DNA of 12,785 nucleotides from Candidatus Levyibacteriota bacterium (GCA_003173995.1 PRDT01000048.1:1-12785); one strand, 5' to 3'; counted from the first letter of the stretch, positions 1-6,848 are shown. Made by a program: numbers and translations. Notes: generated by a model from the letters alone, not told the origin.

Positions 1-1
1 G

Positions 2-772
2 AAAGAAAAGCCTGCTCGAGACGTCTATATTGTCTTTGATGGAGATGAGGAAGAGACGAGCGAGGGGATAAATAAATTTGTTAAAAAGTGCCAGATAGAA
101 AATCCTCAGTTTATTGCAATAGAGCCTTCAGATACGCAAGTCTTGATAGCACAAAGAGCAATTGTAAAATTTAAAATTACCACGTTTGGAGTCTCACAAC
201 ACTCAAGTAAAGCAACCCCAGAAGTAAATGATAAATATAATGCTATTCATAAAATGGGAAAAATTATGGTTGCTCTTGAAAAAGATGCGGAAATTCTTGC
301 GAAGGAGCAAGATCCACTCATGGGAACTCATACACAAAATTTTGGCATTATCTCAGGTGGAACAGCACATAATGTCGTTCCCCAATCATGTAGTCTCGTG
401 ATGCATAGAAGATTACTTCCCATGAGAGATGCAACAAAAGAACTACAAGAAGTCAAAAAAATTGTTAGACAAGTTGATTCTCAAGCATCAGTTGAATTGA
501 TCGGACCGCCTGAGCTTGGGTTTAAGACATCTGATACATCTGTATTTGCCAAGCAGGTATTGGATATAACAGTAAAGACTCTTCAAAAGGCAAAATTTGG
601 CATATTTATTGCATGGTCAGAAGCAGGTGCAACAAGTGCAAAGGGTGAGTCTATTATCATGGGTCCTGGATCCATCCAACAAGCACATAGAGCAAATGAA
701 TTTGTTAGTGCCCAAGAACTTTTCAGATATGTTGATATTTTCCGAAATATTATTGAACAAGTAGCATTGTAG
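2..772 (+). CDS. M20 family metallopeptidase (DapE/ArgE-like), 5' truncated
   Basis: This is the C-terminal part of an M20/M25/M40 zinc peptidase or deacylase. The frame is open from base 2 with no stop, so the gene begins outside the window and the TTG at 143 is not its start. Visible family signatures are an acidic DGDEEETSEG segment near the left edge, matching the catalytic Glu-Glu region; HSSKATPE, matching the His of the dimerisation (lid) domain; GGTAHNVVPQ; and a C-terminal GPGSIQQAHRANEF with the last metal-ligand His. Family members remove succinyl or acetyl groups from amino-acid precursors or cleave dipeptides; the substrate cannot be read here. The stop TAG is at 770-772, 35 bp before the acetyl-CoA synthetase gene on the same strand, so the two may be co-transcribed. 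The family is secure, the DapE versus ArgE versus dipeptidase assignment is not. Confidence 0.88.
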   Translation, partial: KEKPARDVYIVFDGDEEETSEGINKFVKKCQIENPQFIAIEPSDTQVLIAQRAIVKFKITTFGVSQHSSKATPEVNDKYNAIHKMGKIMVALEKDAEILAKEQDPLMGTHTQNFGIISGGTAHNVVPQSCSLVMHRRLLPMRDATKELQEVKKIVRQVDSQASVELIGPPELGFKTSDTSVFAKQVLDITVKTLQKAKFGIFIAWSEAGATSAKGESIIMGPGSIQQAHRANEFVSAQELFRYVDIFRNIIEQVAL

Positions 773-807
773 TTCCTCTTGCGAAGGCAAAGAAGGAATG
801 TTACGAT

Positions 808-2574
808 ATGAAACAAGCAACCCCTATGAATACAGATATTATTAAAAAAGATCCTACAAAATTTACCAAAACTCCAAATATCTCTGATTACACCTCTTCT
901 TATAAAGATTTCACTTGGGAAAAAGCAGAAAAAGAATTTGTTACTTTTTTTGAAGATGGTACAGTGAATGCTGCCTATAACATGATAGATAGACATGTTG
1001 AAAATGGCAAAGGAGATAAGACTGCTCTTATTTATAAAGGGGCAAATGGAGAAAATGAAACTTATACATTTCAACAGCTGCAGAAATTGTCTAATCAATT
1101 TGCTAATGCACTTACCTCGCTTGATGTAGAAAAGGGCGACAGATTCTTTATTTTCCTACCCGCAATTCCTGAAAGGTATGTTGCTTTTCTTGGTGGGTTA
1201 AAATTGGGCTCTATTGTTGGGACAATGTTTGCTGCATTTCAAGAAGCAGCTCTCATTGATAGACTTTCTGATAGTAAAGCAAAAATTCTTATTACGAATG
1301 CTGTTTTATTCCCAAGAATTGAAAAAATTTGGAAAGATCTGCCACATCTTGAAAAAGTTATTATTGTTGAACGAGGATCACAAGACCAGCCAAAAGGAGA
1401 TACGATCGTCTATTACAAAGACCTCATGGACAAGGCATCTGAGGACTTTGCTATTGCGCATCTCTCAAAAGATGACTTTTCATACATGCTCTATACATCA
1501 GGGACAACGGGTAAACCAAAAGGGGTTGTCCATGCGCATGGGGATATTCTTCAAGCAATTGTGACCACAAAGTATGTACTGGATGTACAGGATGATGATA
1601 TCTATTGGTGTACAGCAGACTTAGGATGGGTGACAGGGGTTGTGTATGGAGCTTTAGGTCCATGGGGGCTTGGTGTGACACAAGTTATGTCTGAAGCAAG
1701 ATTTTCACCTGAAGGATGGTATCAACTCTTGCAAGATACGAAAGTGACTGTCTGGTATACAGCTCCTACTGCAATTAGAATGCTTATGGGCTCTTCTGTG
1801 AAGGTAAAAGATTATGATTTGTCATCTCTTCGCCACTTATGTAGTGTTGGTGAGCCACTCAATCCTGAAGCAGTGATGTGGTCATATGAAGTCTATGGTC
1901 TTCCCTTTCATGACACCTGGTGGCAAACCGAACTTGGCGGTATTTCTATCACCAATTTCCCCATAATGGATATTAAGCCAGGCTCTATGGGGAAGCCTTT
2001 ACCTGGGGTAGTTGCTGCAATTGTTGATGATGAAGGAAAAGAAATACTGGATGAGGCAGAGGGAAATTTAGCACTTCGCCCCGAGACAGTCTCTTCTATT
2101 ATGAAGCAAATTTGGAATAATGAAGAGAAATATAATTCATATTTTTCTCATGGATGGTATTTATCAGGAGACAGGGCATTCAAAGATAAAGATGGCTATT
2201 TCTGGTTTGTTGGGCGAGCAGATGATGTTATCAAGACCATGGGCGAGCGAGTGGGACCATTTGAAGTAGAAAGTTCTCTTGTTGAATGTGAAGAGGTTAT
2301 TGAAGCAGGAGTTATTGGTAAGCCAGATGAGCTGAGAGGGGAGATTATTAAGGCATTTGTCGTTCTTAAGCCTGGGATTGAAGGGACCGATGAATTAAAG
2401 GAAAAATTGAAAGCGTATGTAAAGCAGCACTTGGCAGGACATGCGTATCCGAGAGAGATAGAGTTTATTGATAAATTACCAAAGACCCGTTCTGGAAAGA
2501 TTATGAGACGACTTCTCAAAGCAAAAGAACTCGGCCTTCCCCTTGGTGATACTTCCACATTAGAAGATTATTAA
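808..2574 (+). CDS. acsA: acetyl-CoA synthetase, AMP-forming
   Basis: This 588-residue enzyme of the ANL adenylating superfamily should convert acetate, ATP and CoA to acetyl-CoA, AMP and PPi in the cytosol. The P-loop YTSGTTGKPKG is at residues 229-239. WCTADLGWVTG, DTWWQTE (its Trp pair marks the small acetate pocket), PGSMGKPLPG, the hinge GRADDVIKT and the C-terminal LPKTRSGKIMRR with catalytic Lys564 follow in the expected order. The C-terminus GDTSTLED and the length resemble Bacillus AcsA rather than the longer Enterobacterial Acs. One deviation is GERVGPFEVES where the family usually has GYRIGPFEVES. ATG 808 has an AGAAGGA Shine-Dalgarno at 791-797 with a 10-nt gap; ATG 826 is an alternative. 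A GNAT acetyltransferase follows, which matters because Acs enzymes are commonly controlled by acetylation of this Lys. Propionate use cannot be excluded. Confidence 0.93.
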   Translation: MKQATPMNTDIIKKDPTKFTKTPNISDYTSSYKDFTWEKAEKEFVTFFEDGTVNAAYNMIDRHVENGKGDKTALIYKGANGENETYTFQQLQKLSNQFANALTSLDVEKGDRFFIFLPAIPERYVAFLGGLKLGSIVGTMFAAFQEAALIDRLSDSKAKILITNAVLFPRIEKIWKDLPHLEKVIIVERGSQDQPKGDTIVYYKDLMDKASEDFAIAHLSKDDFSYMLYTSGTTGKPKGVVHAHGDILQAIVTTKYVLDVQDDDIYWCTADLGWVTGVVYGALGPWGLGVTQVMSEARFSPEGWYQLLQDTKVTVWYTAPTAIRMLMGSSVKVKDYDLSSLRHLCSVGEPLNPEAVMWSYEVYGLPFHDTWWQTELGGISITNFPIMDIKPGSMGKPLPGVVAAIVDDEGKEILDEAEGNLALRPETVSSIMKQIWNNEEKYNSYFSHGWYLSGDRAFKDKDGYFWFVGRADDVIKTMGERVGPFEVESSLVECEEVIEAGVIGKPDELRGEIIKAFVVLKPGIEGTDELKEKLKAYVKQHLAGHAYPREIEFIDKLPKTRSGKIMRRLLKAKELGLPLGDTSTLEDY

Positions 2575-2678
2575 ATTAGCCTCAATATTTCGTTAAATTC
2601 CTAACATATTGCGTGTTTTTGTTGCCATTTTTGAAATATTTGCTTCATAAAAGGCAATACCATACCATACATTCAGCT

Positions 2679-3398
2679 ATGGCTGAAATTTTTGAGAGAA
2701 GAGGGGAATTAGGTTCAAGTAGTGAATATATTGGCTTTAAGTCAGTTAGACTTGTCGAGCTTAATAGACAAATGGTTGATGTTTATGGTAGTAGACTTTT
2801 TGATTGGTTTGTCAATCCAAATGTTGCGCCACATTTAAAAGAAGTACCACAGACTCTTGATAATATTGCAACCTATTATGTGTCACCAACATTACATGCT
2901 TTTTTAGGATTTAACGAAAGAGGTGAAGCAATTGGTGTATTTGGTCTGAGAGAACCAGAGGATGGCAATATGTGTACTTTAGAGCGATTTGTTGTTAATC
3001 CTCATCTTACGGAAAGTGGATGGGGACGAAGTATGCTTCAGGAAACCATGAGGTACGCATTTGATGGACTAGGATTTGATGGGATAGAGCTGAATGTTGG
3101 CATGGGAGTTCCAAATGACACTCGGACTGTCAATTTTTATGAAGCTTCGGGATTTTATGCGGATGGACTCCTTGAAAATGCAAAAGTTATCGCATCTTTT
3201 ACAGAAGATGAAGAACTGCTTGCTAGATCAACTGTAGCAGCATATCCTGAAGCAAGAAGGGCTGTCCATACTTCAAATGGATGGGAAGTTGTTGCCGATA
3301 AGACGCATATGAGTATTACAAGAAGTGAATGGGAGTTATATCACCAAAGAAGACGAACTATTCCTCAACTAATTTCTCAAACAGTGATGTCAAGATAG
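2679..3398 (+). CDS. GNAT-family N-acetyltransferase
   Basis: This protein of 239 residues belongs to the GNAT fold, which transfers an acyl group from acyl-CoA to an amine. The signature stretch is LERFVVNPHLTESGWGRSML (beta-4 plus the acyl-CoA pyrophosphate loop, with G-W-G-R), followed by a long helix and then NFYEASGFYADG, the usual C-terminal GNAT strand and helix. The frame is open back to a GTG at 2613, which would add 22 residues, but those are unlike a GNAT start and neither start has a clear ribosome site; ATG 2679 is preferred. It lies 104 bp after acsA on the same strand. The 3' end overlaps the convergent ACT-domain gene by 41 bp. The substrate is unknown. By analogy with acsA-acuA of Bacillus, it may acetylate the synthetase, but this rests on gene order only. 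The family call is good, the role is not established. Confidence 0.8.
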   Translation: MAEIFERRGELGSSSEYIGFKSVRLVELNRQMVDVYGSRLFDWFVNPNVAPHLKEVPQTLDNIATYYVSPTLHAFLGFNERGEAIGVFGLREPEDGNMCTLERFVVNPHLTESGWGRSMLQETMRYAFDGLGFDGIELNVGMGVPNDTRTVNFYEASGFYADGLLENAKVIASFTEDEELLARSTVAAYPEARRAVHTSNGWEVVADKTHMSITRSEWELYHQRRRTIPQLISQTVMSR

Positions 3399-4023
3399 AG
3401 AAAGCTTGATTAACATCTTTTTCGGCAAGAATAAGTGAGATTTCCATTGGTGTTGAGACAACCTCCATAATATTTATTCCCTCCCAGGCAAGAGATTTGA
3501 GGAAAAAGTAATACACACCTGGACTGGTAATATTAGCTTCAGGCATTCGTATCGTAATTGCCGATAAGTGGGGAAATTCATAGTGAATTTCTTCGTCTTT
3601 GAGAATAATTTTGATTTTTTCTGCCAAATCTCTGCTCGCAATAATACCTGTTTCAGAAAGCCCTTCAGTAATAGTAAAAAAAGAGCTTTTATTTTCTTTG
3701 TGAGCCTCAAAAAGTTGTGGGTATTTAGCGGAAAGCTTCTCTGAATTACCAACGCTTACTTCAATGAGATTAGAGCGCACAATCATGTCAGGAGCGGAGG
3801 TAAATATTTTCAATGGAACAAATTTTGGTTGTAACTCTTGTTCCAGTCTTTTGAGAGCCATAAGAATTGCTGCCTCACTCACCGGCTTGATGAGCATTTT
3901 CTCAAGCTCTGGTTTGATATACCTTGCTAGAGAAGAGTAATTAATAAGACCCTTAGACATCGCCTCAGTGAGGTATCGAGATCTCTCTACTATCTTTTTT
4001 GTAGCTTCCGGAACAGTAATCAT
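3358..4023 (-). CDS. ACT-domain regulatory protein with helical N-terminal domain
   Basis: This is a 221-residue protein with no catalytic domain visible. Residues 5-65 are helical and basic (SSLARYIKPELEKML and AAILMALKRL), perhaps a helix-turn-helix-like or oligomerisation domain. Residues about 80-145 look like a diverged ACT repeat, and residues 153-218 are a clear ACT domain of the aspartokinase kind (TSPGVYYFFLKSLAWEGINI, then VVSTPMEISLIL). ACT domains bind amino acids or similar small ligands, so an amino-acid sensor is the natural inference; relatives are sometimes annotated as aspartate kinase, but the kinase domain is absent. ATG is the reverse complement of 4021-4023 and has no Shine-Dalgarno, yet a TTGACA / TAGATT promoter puts the likely transcript start at that ATG, implying leaderless translation. 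It is transcribed divergently from the DUF2000 gene and convergently with the GNAT gene. Confidence 0.75.
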   Translation of the reverse strand: MITVPEATKKIVERSRYLTEAMSKGLINYSSLARYIKPELEKMLIKPVSEAAILMALKRLEQELQPKFVPLKIFTSAPDMIVRSNLIEVSVGNSEKLSAKYPQLFEAHKENKSSFFTITEGLSETGIIASRDLAEKIKIILKDEEIHYEFPHLSAITIRMPEANITSPGVYYFFLKSLAWEGINIMEVVSTPMEISLILAEKDVNQAFSILTSLFEKLVEE

Positions 4024-4029
4024 GTTAAT

Positions 4030-4059
4030 AATCTAACAGAAAGTAGTGAATATTGTCAA
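4030..4059 (-). promoter_or_regulatory. promoter of the ACT-domain gene (leaderless)
   Basis: Read on the minus strand, there is a perfect -35 TTGACA (4059-4054), an 18-nt spacer and a -10 TAGATT (4035-4030, 4 of 6 matches to TATAAT). Six bases then separate the -10 from the ATG at 4023, so transcription should start at or within a base of the start codon. This fits the lack of a Shine-Dalgarno. Confidence 0.55.
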
Positions 4060-4073
4060 ATGTTATAAAAAAA

Positions 4074-4101
4074 TTGACTATCTATCTGGTATACGTATAA
4101 T
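4074..4101 (+). promoter_or_regulatory. promoter of the DUF2000 / membrane protein operon
   Basis: The -35 is TTGACT (4074-4079, 5 of 6), the spacer is 16 nt and the -10 is a perfect TATAAT (4096-4101). It lies back to back with the minus-strand promoter, with only 14 bp between the two -35 boxes. The predicted transcript start is about 4108. The -10 box contains the first two bases of the ATG at 4100, so that ATG would not be transcribed from this promoter. Confidence 0.65.
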
Positions 4102-4132
4102 GAGACAACCAGTCGATCAATTGGTACAAGAT

Positions 4133-4552
4133 ATGACACAAGATTTTGGGCAAAAAATAGCAATTGTGGTCAGAGAAGATTTGTTATCGTGGCAGGCAAT
4201 GAATACGATTGCTCATATAAGTGGATATTTAGGAAATAAAAATACAACTTTTTTAAGTGATGAATATTTTGTGACTGACGATGGTATACGTCATCCGAGA
4301 AATTCACAATATGCAATTATTGTATTAAAGAATAGTGAAAAAGGATTGAGGAGACTCATGCAAAGAGTAAGAGAGAGTGGACTTTTATATCATGGATTTA
4401 TCAGAGAAATGATAGAGACTACAGATGATGGAGAGATCCAGCAGATACTTACGACAAAGAAAGATAGTGAGATTGAATATTTTGGAATTGGTATTTTTGG
4501 GCCAATAGAAAAAGTACAAGAATTAACACAAGGAATGAGTTTATGGAAATAG
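4133..4552 (+). CDS. DUF2000 family protein (peptidyl-tRNA hydrolase 2-like fold)
   Basis: The 139-residue product matches my recollection of the DUF2000 family: an opening strand QKIAIVVREDLLSWQAMNT followed by AHISGYLG, a middle YAIIVLKNSEKGLRRLMQRV, and a closing strand FGIGIFGPIEKVQELT. The family is uncharacterised; its fold resembles archaeal/eukaryotic type peptidyl-tRNA hydrolase (Pth2), but a hydrolase role is not shown. The frame is open upstream to GTG 4046 and ATG 4100. ATG 4133 is chosen because the TATAAT at 4096-4101 predicts a transcript start near 4108 and because the domain begins only a few residues later. No Shine-Dalgarno is visible. The stop overlaps the next gene by 10 bp, so translation of the two is probably coupled. 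The family assignment is from memory of conserved blocks, without a profile search. Confidence 0.72.
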   Translation: MTQDFGQKIAIVVREDLLSWQAMNTIAHISGYLGNKNTTFLSDEYFVTDDGIRHPRNSQYAIIVLKNSEKGLRRLMQRVRESGLLYHGFIREMIETTDDGEIQQILTTKKDSEIEYFGIGIFGPIEKVQELTQGMSLWK

Positions 4553-4887
4553 CAGTGCCAATGAGTTTGATTCTTTTATCCGGATTTGCTGTGGCGGTTG
4601 CAGATGCATTAATTAAAAGGATAGTGTTGCAAACCCATAGCTTTGGTTTATCTTTTACGAATCCATGGATGTTAGTAGTTGCAAGTATCTATCTATTTGC
4701 AATTGCCGTTTTTGCATTTTCCTTTTTAAGAAAATGGGATTTAGGAATTGTTGGTTTATTACAAATAATAATTTATGCTGCCGCAGTAATATTAATAGGA
4801 ATATTTTTCTTTCAAGAAAAGATTACCTTAGTTCATGGAATTGGAATGGGATTAGCGGTAGTAGCGGCAATATTAATGAACATATGA
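4543..4887 (+). CDS. small four-helix EamA/SMR-like membrane protein
   Basis: This 114-residue inner-membrane protein has four hydrophobic helices at about residues 5-24, 42-62, 68-90 and 96-113. The FFFQEKITLVHGIGMGLAV segment, with a Glu just before the last helix, is typical of one half of EamA (drug/metabolite transporter superfamily) proteins and of SMR exporters, which work as dimers. The substrate cannot be inferred. ATG 4543 has AAGGA at 4530-4534 with an 8-nt gap and overlaps the end of the DUF2000 gene by 10 bp. Its TGA overlaps the ATG of the lysine-rich leader peptide as ATGA (4884-4887), which links translation of the leader to this gene. The small size, half of a full EamA protein, is normal for SMR-type members. 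Confidence 0.78.
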   Translation: MEIAVPMSLILLSGFAVAVADALIKRIVLQTHSFGLSFTNPWMLVVASIYLFAIAVFAFSFLRKWDLGIVGLLQIIIYAAAVILIGIFFFQEKITLVHGIGMGLAVVAAILMNI

Positions 4888-4931
4888 ATATAAATTTTAT
4901 AACTAAGAAAGGAGCAAAAAAGCCGGAATAG
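4884..4931 (+). CDS. lysine-rich leader peptide of the lysS operon attenuator
   Basis: This is a 15-codon reading frame, MNINFITKKGAKKPE, ending in TAG at 4929-4931. Four of its 15 codons are Lys (AAG AAA at 4905-4910, AAA AAG at 4917-4922). The ATG overlaps the stop of the membrane-protein gene (ATGA), so it is probably translated by coupling; I see no strong promoter or Shine-Dalgarno of its own. The stop codon sits on the 5' arm of an antiterminator, and an intrinsic terminator follows. The operon beyond the terminator contains lysyl-tRNA synthetase. I infer that it is a sensor of charged tRNA-Lys: a stall at the Lys codons leaves the antiterminator arm free, while reaching the stop covers it. 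Lys codons are common in AT-rich genes, so composition alone is weak evidence; the geometry and the Ser counterpart strengthen it. Confidence 0.68.
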   Translation: MNINFITKKGAKKPE

Positions 4932-4961
4932 CGGGTGAGGTAGACGTGACTTTACCCCGCT
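4930..4961 (+). promoter_or_regulatory. antiterminator hairpin (Lys attenuator, 2:3)
   Basis: AGCGGG (4930-4935) pairs with CCCGCT (4956-4961). After a bulged C4955 the stem continues T4936-A4954, G-T, A-T, G-T, G-C and T4941-A4949, closing a 7-nt loop, for 12 pairs including two G-T. The 3' arm uses bases 4955-4959, which are also the 5' arm of the terminator, so the two structures exclude each other. The 5' arm begins inside the leader stop codon, so a terminating ribosome would mask it. Confidence 0.65.
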
Positions 4962-4975
4962 GGTCGGGGTTTTTT
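4954..4975 (+). terminator. intrinsic terminator (Lys attenuator, 3:4)
   Basis: The stem ACCCCG (4954-4959) / CGGGGT (4965-4970) closes a 5-nt loop and runs into a tract of six T (4970-4975). It lies upstream of the gene beginning at 4985, as expected for an attenuator rather than an end-of-operon terminator. It is nearly the same module as the terminator at 9726-9748. Confidence 0.78.
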
Positions 4976-4984
4976 AGTGGCGAT

Positions 4985-5770
4985 ATGGCAGAATTACAAC
5001 AGTATATAACAACAAAAAGAGGTATATCACTTCATGTATTACATGGAGGGAATGGACAATCCTGTCCACCTCTGCAGGCTCTACAAAGACATATGAGTGC
5101 TGAGAGCAGTGTTCTCCTCCCGACAACCCCTGAGTCAATGCAGGCAAGTTATGAAAAAGGGTTAGCAGTTGTTTTGACTTCCGAGCAGGGAGAGGCTGTT
5201 GGGTATTTACGATTTAGTGTTTTGCTAGACGCTGAGAAGAAGGAAAGACTTGGTTTGCAGAATACAATACCAGATGTACTGGAAATTGGATCAGCATATA
5301 TTCATCCAGATTTTCGAGGGGGAGTCTATAGTGCATTTCGTAATGAGGCACTATCTATGGTACTCCCTGCAATGCAGGAGGGACACCTACTTGTTTTGGG
5401 AACAACGAAAGCAGTACAAGTTCTACATGCAGCAGATCATGCAAAAGAAATTGGTATTAATTTTAAGCCTGTTGTCCACACAGATTATGACATGATAGCG
5501 CCTTTAACGTGTGTTTGTCAGGGGTGCTTTGGGAGAGGAATGCAGTCTTCTTCATTTTGCCCCAGACGTATTACGATAGACCAATTACCAATGGTAGAAG
5601 TGATTGCAGCATCGCAAAAAGGCAAAATTCCCTGTACGATGTATGTATCTGATGAAGCTCTTGCAGAAAGAATGAATCATGAGTTGAGAGAGCATTTTCG
5701 AAGTCGAGGACATGATGTTGCACAGCGAGCTTGGATAGAAGTATTACGAGAGGATGGACATTATGCATAG
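4985..5770 (+). CDS. GNAT-like protein with a Cys cluster, first gene after the Lys attenuator
   Basis: This 261-residue protein is not confidently identified. Residues about 65-130 resemble the GNAT acyl-CoA binding core (EIGSAYIHPDFRGGVYSAF, then strand LLVLGTTKAVQVLH), but the usual R-G-x-G-x-G loop is altered. A cysteine cluster, Cys176, Cys178, Cys181 and Cys192 (C-V-C-Q-G-C then F-C-P-R), could bind zinc or iron; it is not part of a usual GNAT. The frame extends back to GTG 4946, but that start would place the intrinsic terminator inside the coding sequence, so ATG 4985, 10 bp after the T tract, is preferred. The end overlaps the peptidase gene. It sits in the lysS transcription unit and is first to be affected by attenuation. 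Whether it acts on lysine, tRNA or something else is unknown. Confidence 0.6.
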   Translation: MAELQQYITTKRGISLHVLHGGNGQSCPPLQALQRHMSAESSVLLPTTPESMQASYEKGLAVVLTSEQGEAVGYLRFSVLLDAEKKERLGLQNTIPDVLEIGSAYIHPDFRGGVYSAFRNEALSMVLPAMQEGHLLVLGTTKAVQVLHAADHAKEIGINFKPVVHTDYDMIAPLTCVCQGCFGRGMQSSSFCPRRITIDQLPMVEVIAASQKGKIPCTMYVSDEALAERMNHELREHFRSRGHDVAQRAWIEVLREDGHYA

Positions 5771-6827
5771 GAGTATACAAACATTTTTTGATTTGGTCAG
5801 AATAGATAGTCCAACAGGTGAAGAAAAGGCTTTGGTAGAGTTTTTAATTACAAAACTGCAGACCTTAGGTTTATCGGTTTCACAAGACAAATATGGAAAT
5901 GTTTACGCACGTCTGGATGGAGATAGTGAAGGAATATTTTTTTCTGCACATATGGATACAGTCGAGCCTGGTCGAGGTATTCATCCTAAGATTTACGGAG
6001 AGTATCTTGTCTCAGATGGTAAAACTATTTTAGGAGCAGATGATAAGATAGCAATTGCAGCAATTTTAGAAGCAATTCCAGTTATCTTATCTCAATCTCA
6101 CAAAACAGTGGAATTAGTATTTACCTGTTCTGAAGAAGTTGGAAATTACGGAGCAATGGAGTTTGACTATAACCTGCTTCAAGCAAAAAATGGATATTGC
6201 TTTGATCTTTCGCAACCGGTTGGGACTATTACCATTGCCTCACCATTTTATGAGCGATTTGATATTACTTTAATGGGTAGATCTGCTCATGCATCTCATC
6301 CTGAGGAAGCAATTAATGTACTTCCTGCACTTTCAGAGATTTTGCAGATAGCCCCTTTGGGAAAAGCTGATGAAGACACATTCTTTAATATTGGTGTTGT
6401 GGATGGCGGAGATGTGCGAAATACAATTTTAGGTTCTATTATGGTAAAAGGAGAGATACGATCATTTACTGCAGAAGGGCTGTCAGCTACAAAAGAATCA
6501 TTTAGAAAAAACGTTGCAAAAATAGCAACAAAATACGGTATAAACACTAAAGAAGAATGGGTTTGGGAAAATCCTGGATACAAACATATTTCTGAAAAAT
6601 CACGCAGTTTTATTACAGATACAGAAAAGCTTATTAAAGAAATTGGTTTGAAGTCAATCATTACCCAAACAGCTGGTGTCTCGGATGCAAATATTTTTAA
6701 TGATAAAGGACTGCTTTGTCTTAATTTGGGTAATGGAGGAGAATTTGCTCACACGACGAAAGAGCGAATAAAGATTTCGGAATTAGAAAATCTTATACAA
6801 CTTATGGTAGCTCTGGTAACAGGCTGA
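5763..6827 (+). CDS. PepT-like M20 family metallopeptidase
   Basis: This 354-residue dinuclear zinc aminopeptidase is of the peptidase T-like branch, which removes N-terminal residues from short peptides in the cytosol. All expected residues are present: His63 and Asp65 (AHMDTVEPG), bridging Asp93 (ILGADDK), general base Glu124 with ligand Glu125 (TCSEEVG), Asp148 (FDLSQP) and His330 (EFAHTTKE). The dimerisation domain, from about residue 165, starts with the GRSAHASHPEEAINVL segment. ATG 5763 is chosen because GAGAGGA (5748-5754) stands 8 nt before it; the in-frame ATG 5754 would add three residues. It overlaps the previous gene by 8 bp and ends 21 bp before lysS. In a lysS operon a peptidase could supply free amino acids from peptides, which would suit an auxotroph, but that is inference. 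The exact specificity (tripeptidase or broader) is not readable. Confidence 0.87.
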   Translation: MHRSIQTFFDLVRIDSPTGEEKALVEFLITKLQTLGLSVSQDKYGNVYARLDGDSEGIFFSAHMDTVEPGRGIHPKIYGEYLVSDGKTILGADDKIAIAAILEAIPVILSQSHKTVELVFTCSEEVGNYGAMEFDYNLLQAKNGYCFDLSQPVGTITIASPFYERFDITLMGRSAHASHPEEAINVLPALSEILQIAPLGKADEDTFFNIGVVDGGDVRNTILGSIMVKGEIRSFTAEGLSATKESFRKNVAKIATKYGINTKEEWVWENPGYKHISEKSRSFITDTEKLIKEIGLKSIITQTAGVSDANIFNDKGLLCLNLGNGGEFAHTTKERIKISELENLIQLMVALVTG

Positions 6828-6836
6828 AAAATAAGA

Positions 6837-6842
6837 TAAAAT
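6837..6842 (+). promoter_or_regulatory. possible internal -10 element before lysS
   Basis: TAAAAT (5 of 6 to TATAAT) lies exactly 6 nt before the lysS ATG, the same spacing seen before the ATGs at 9621 and, on the minus strand, 4023. The matching -35 region (6814-6819, TGGTAA) is poor. If active, lysS could also be transcribed as a leaderless message that bypasses the attenuator. Confidence 0.28.
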
Positions 6843-6848
6843 ATACAT

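Noticed and set aside
583..1098. 171-codon minus-strand frame across the end of the peptidase and start of acsA
   Set aside because: It is antisense to two clear conserved genes and its product has no recognisable motif; such frames are expected by chance opposite coding DNA.
2613..2678. N-terminal extension of the GNAT gene from GTG 2613
   Set aside because: No ribosome site, and the 22 extra residues do not resemble the start of a GNAT; ATG 2679 is a simpler start, although not proven.
2575..2678. A third attenuator or terminator after acsA
   Set aside because: No GC-rich hairpin with a T tract, no short frame with repeated codons, and no good promoter could be found in this 104-bp gap.
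3358..4023. Aspartate kinase
   Set aside because: Only the ACT-type regulatory part is present; there is no amino-acid kinase domain, and the protein starts cleanly with its own promoter.
4665..4931. An 88-codon plus-strand frame running through the membrane-protein gene into the leader
   Set aside because: It is an out-of-frame shadow of the EamA/SMR-like gene up to 4884; only the final 15 codons from ATG 4884 look functional.
4884..4975. Lysine riboswitch or T-box upstream of lysS
   Set aside because: Only about 90 nt are available between the coding sequence and the terminator, much too short for a lysine riboswitch, and no T-box motif is present before the terminator.
4946..4984. GTG 4946 as start of the GNAT-like gene
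   Set aside because: It would put the terminator hairpin and its T tract inside the coding sequence; ATG 4985 directly after it is in the same frame and fits an attenuator arrangement.
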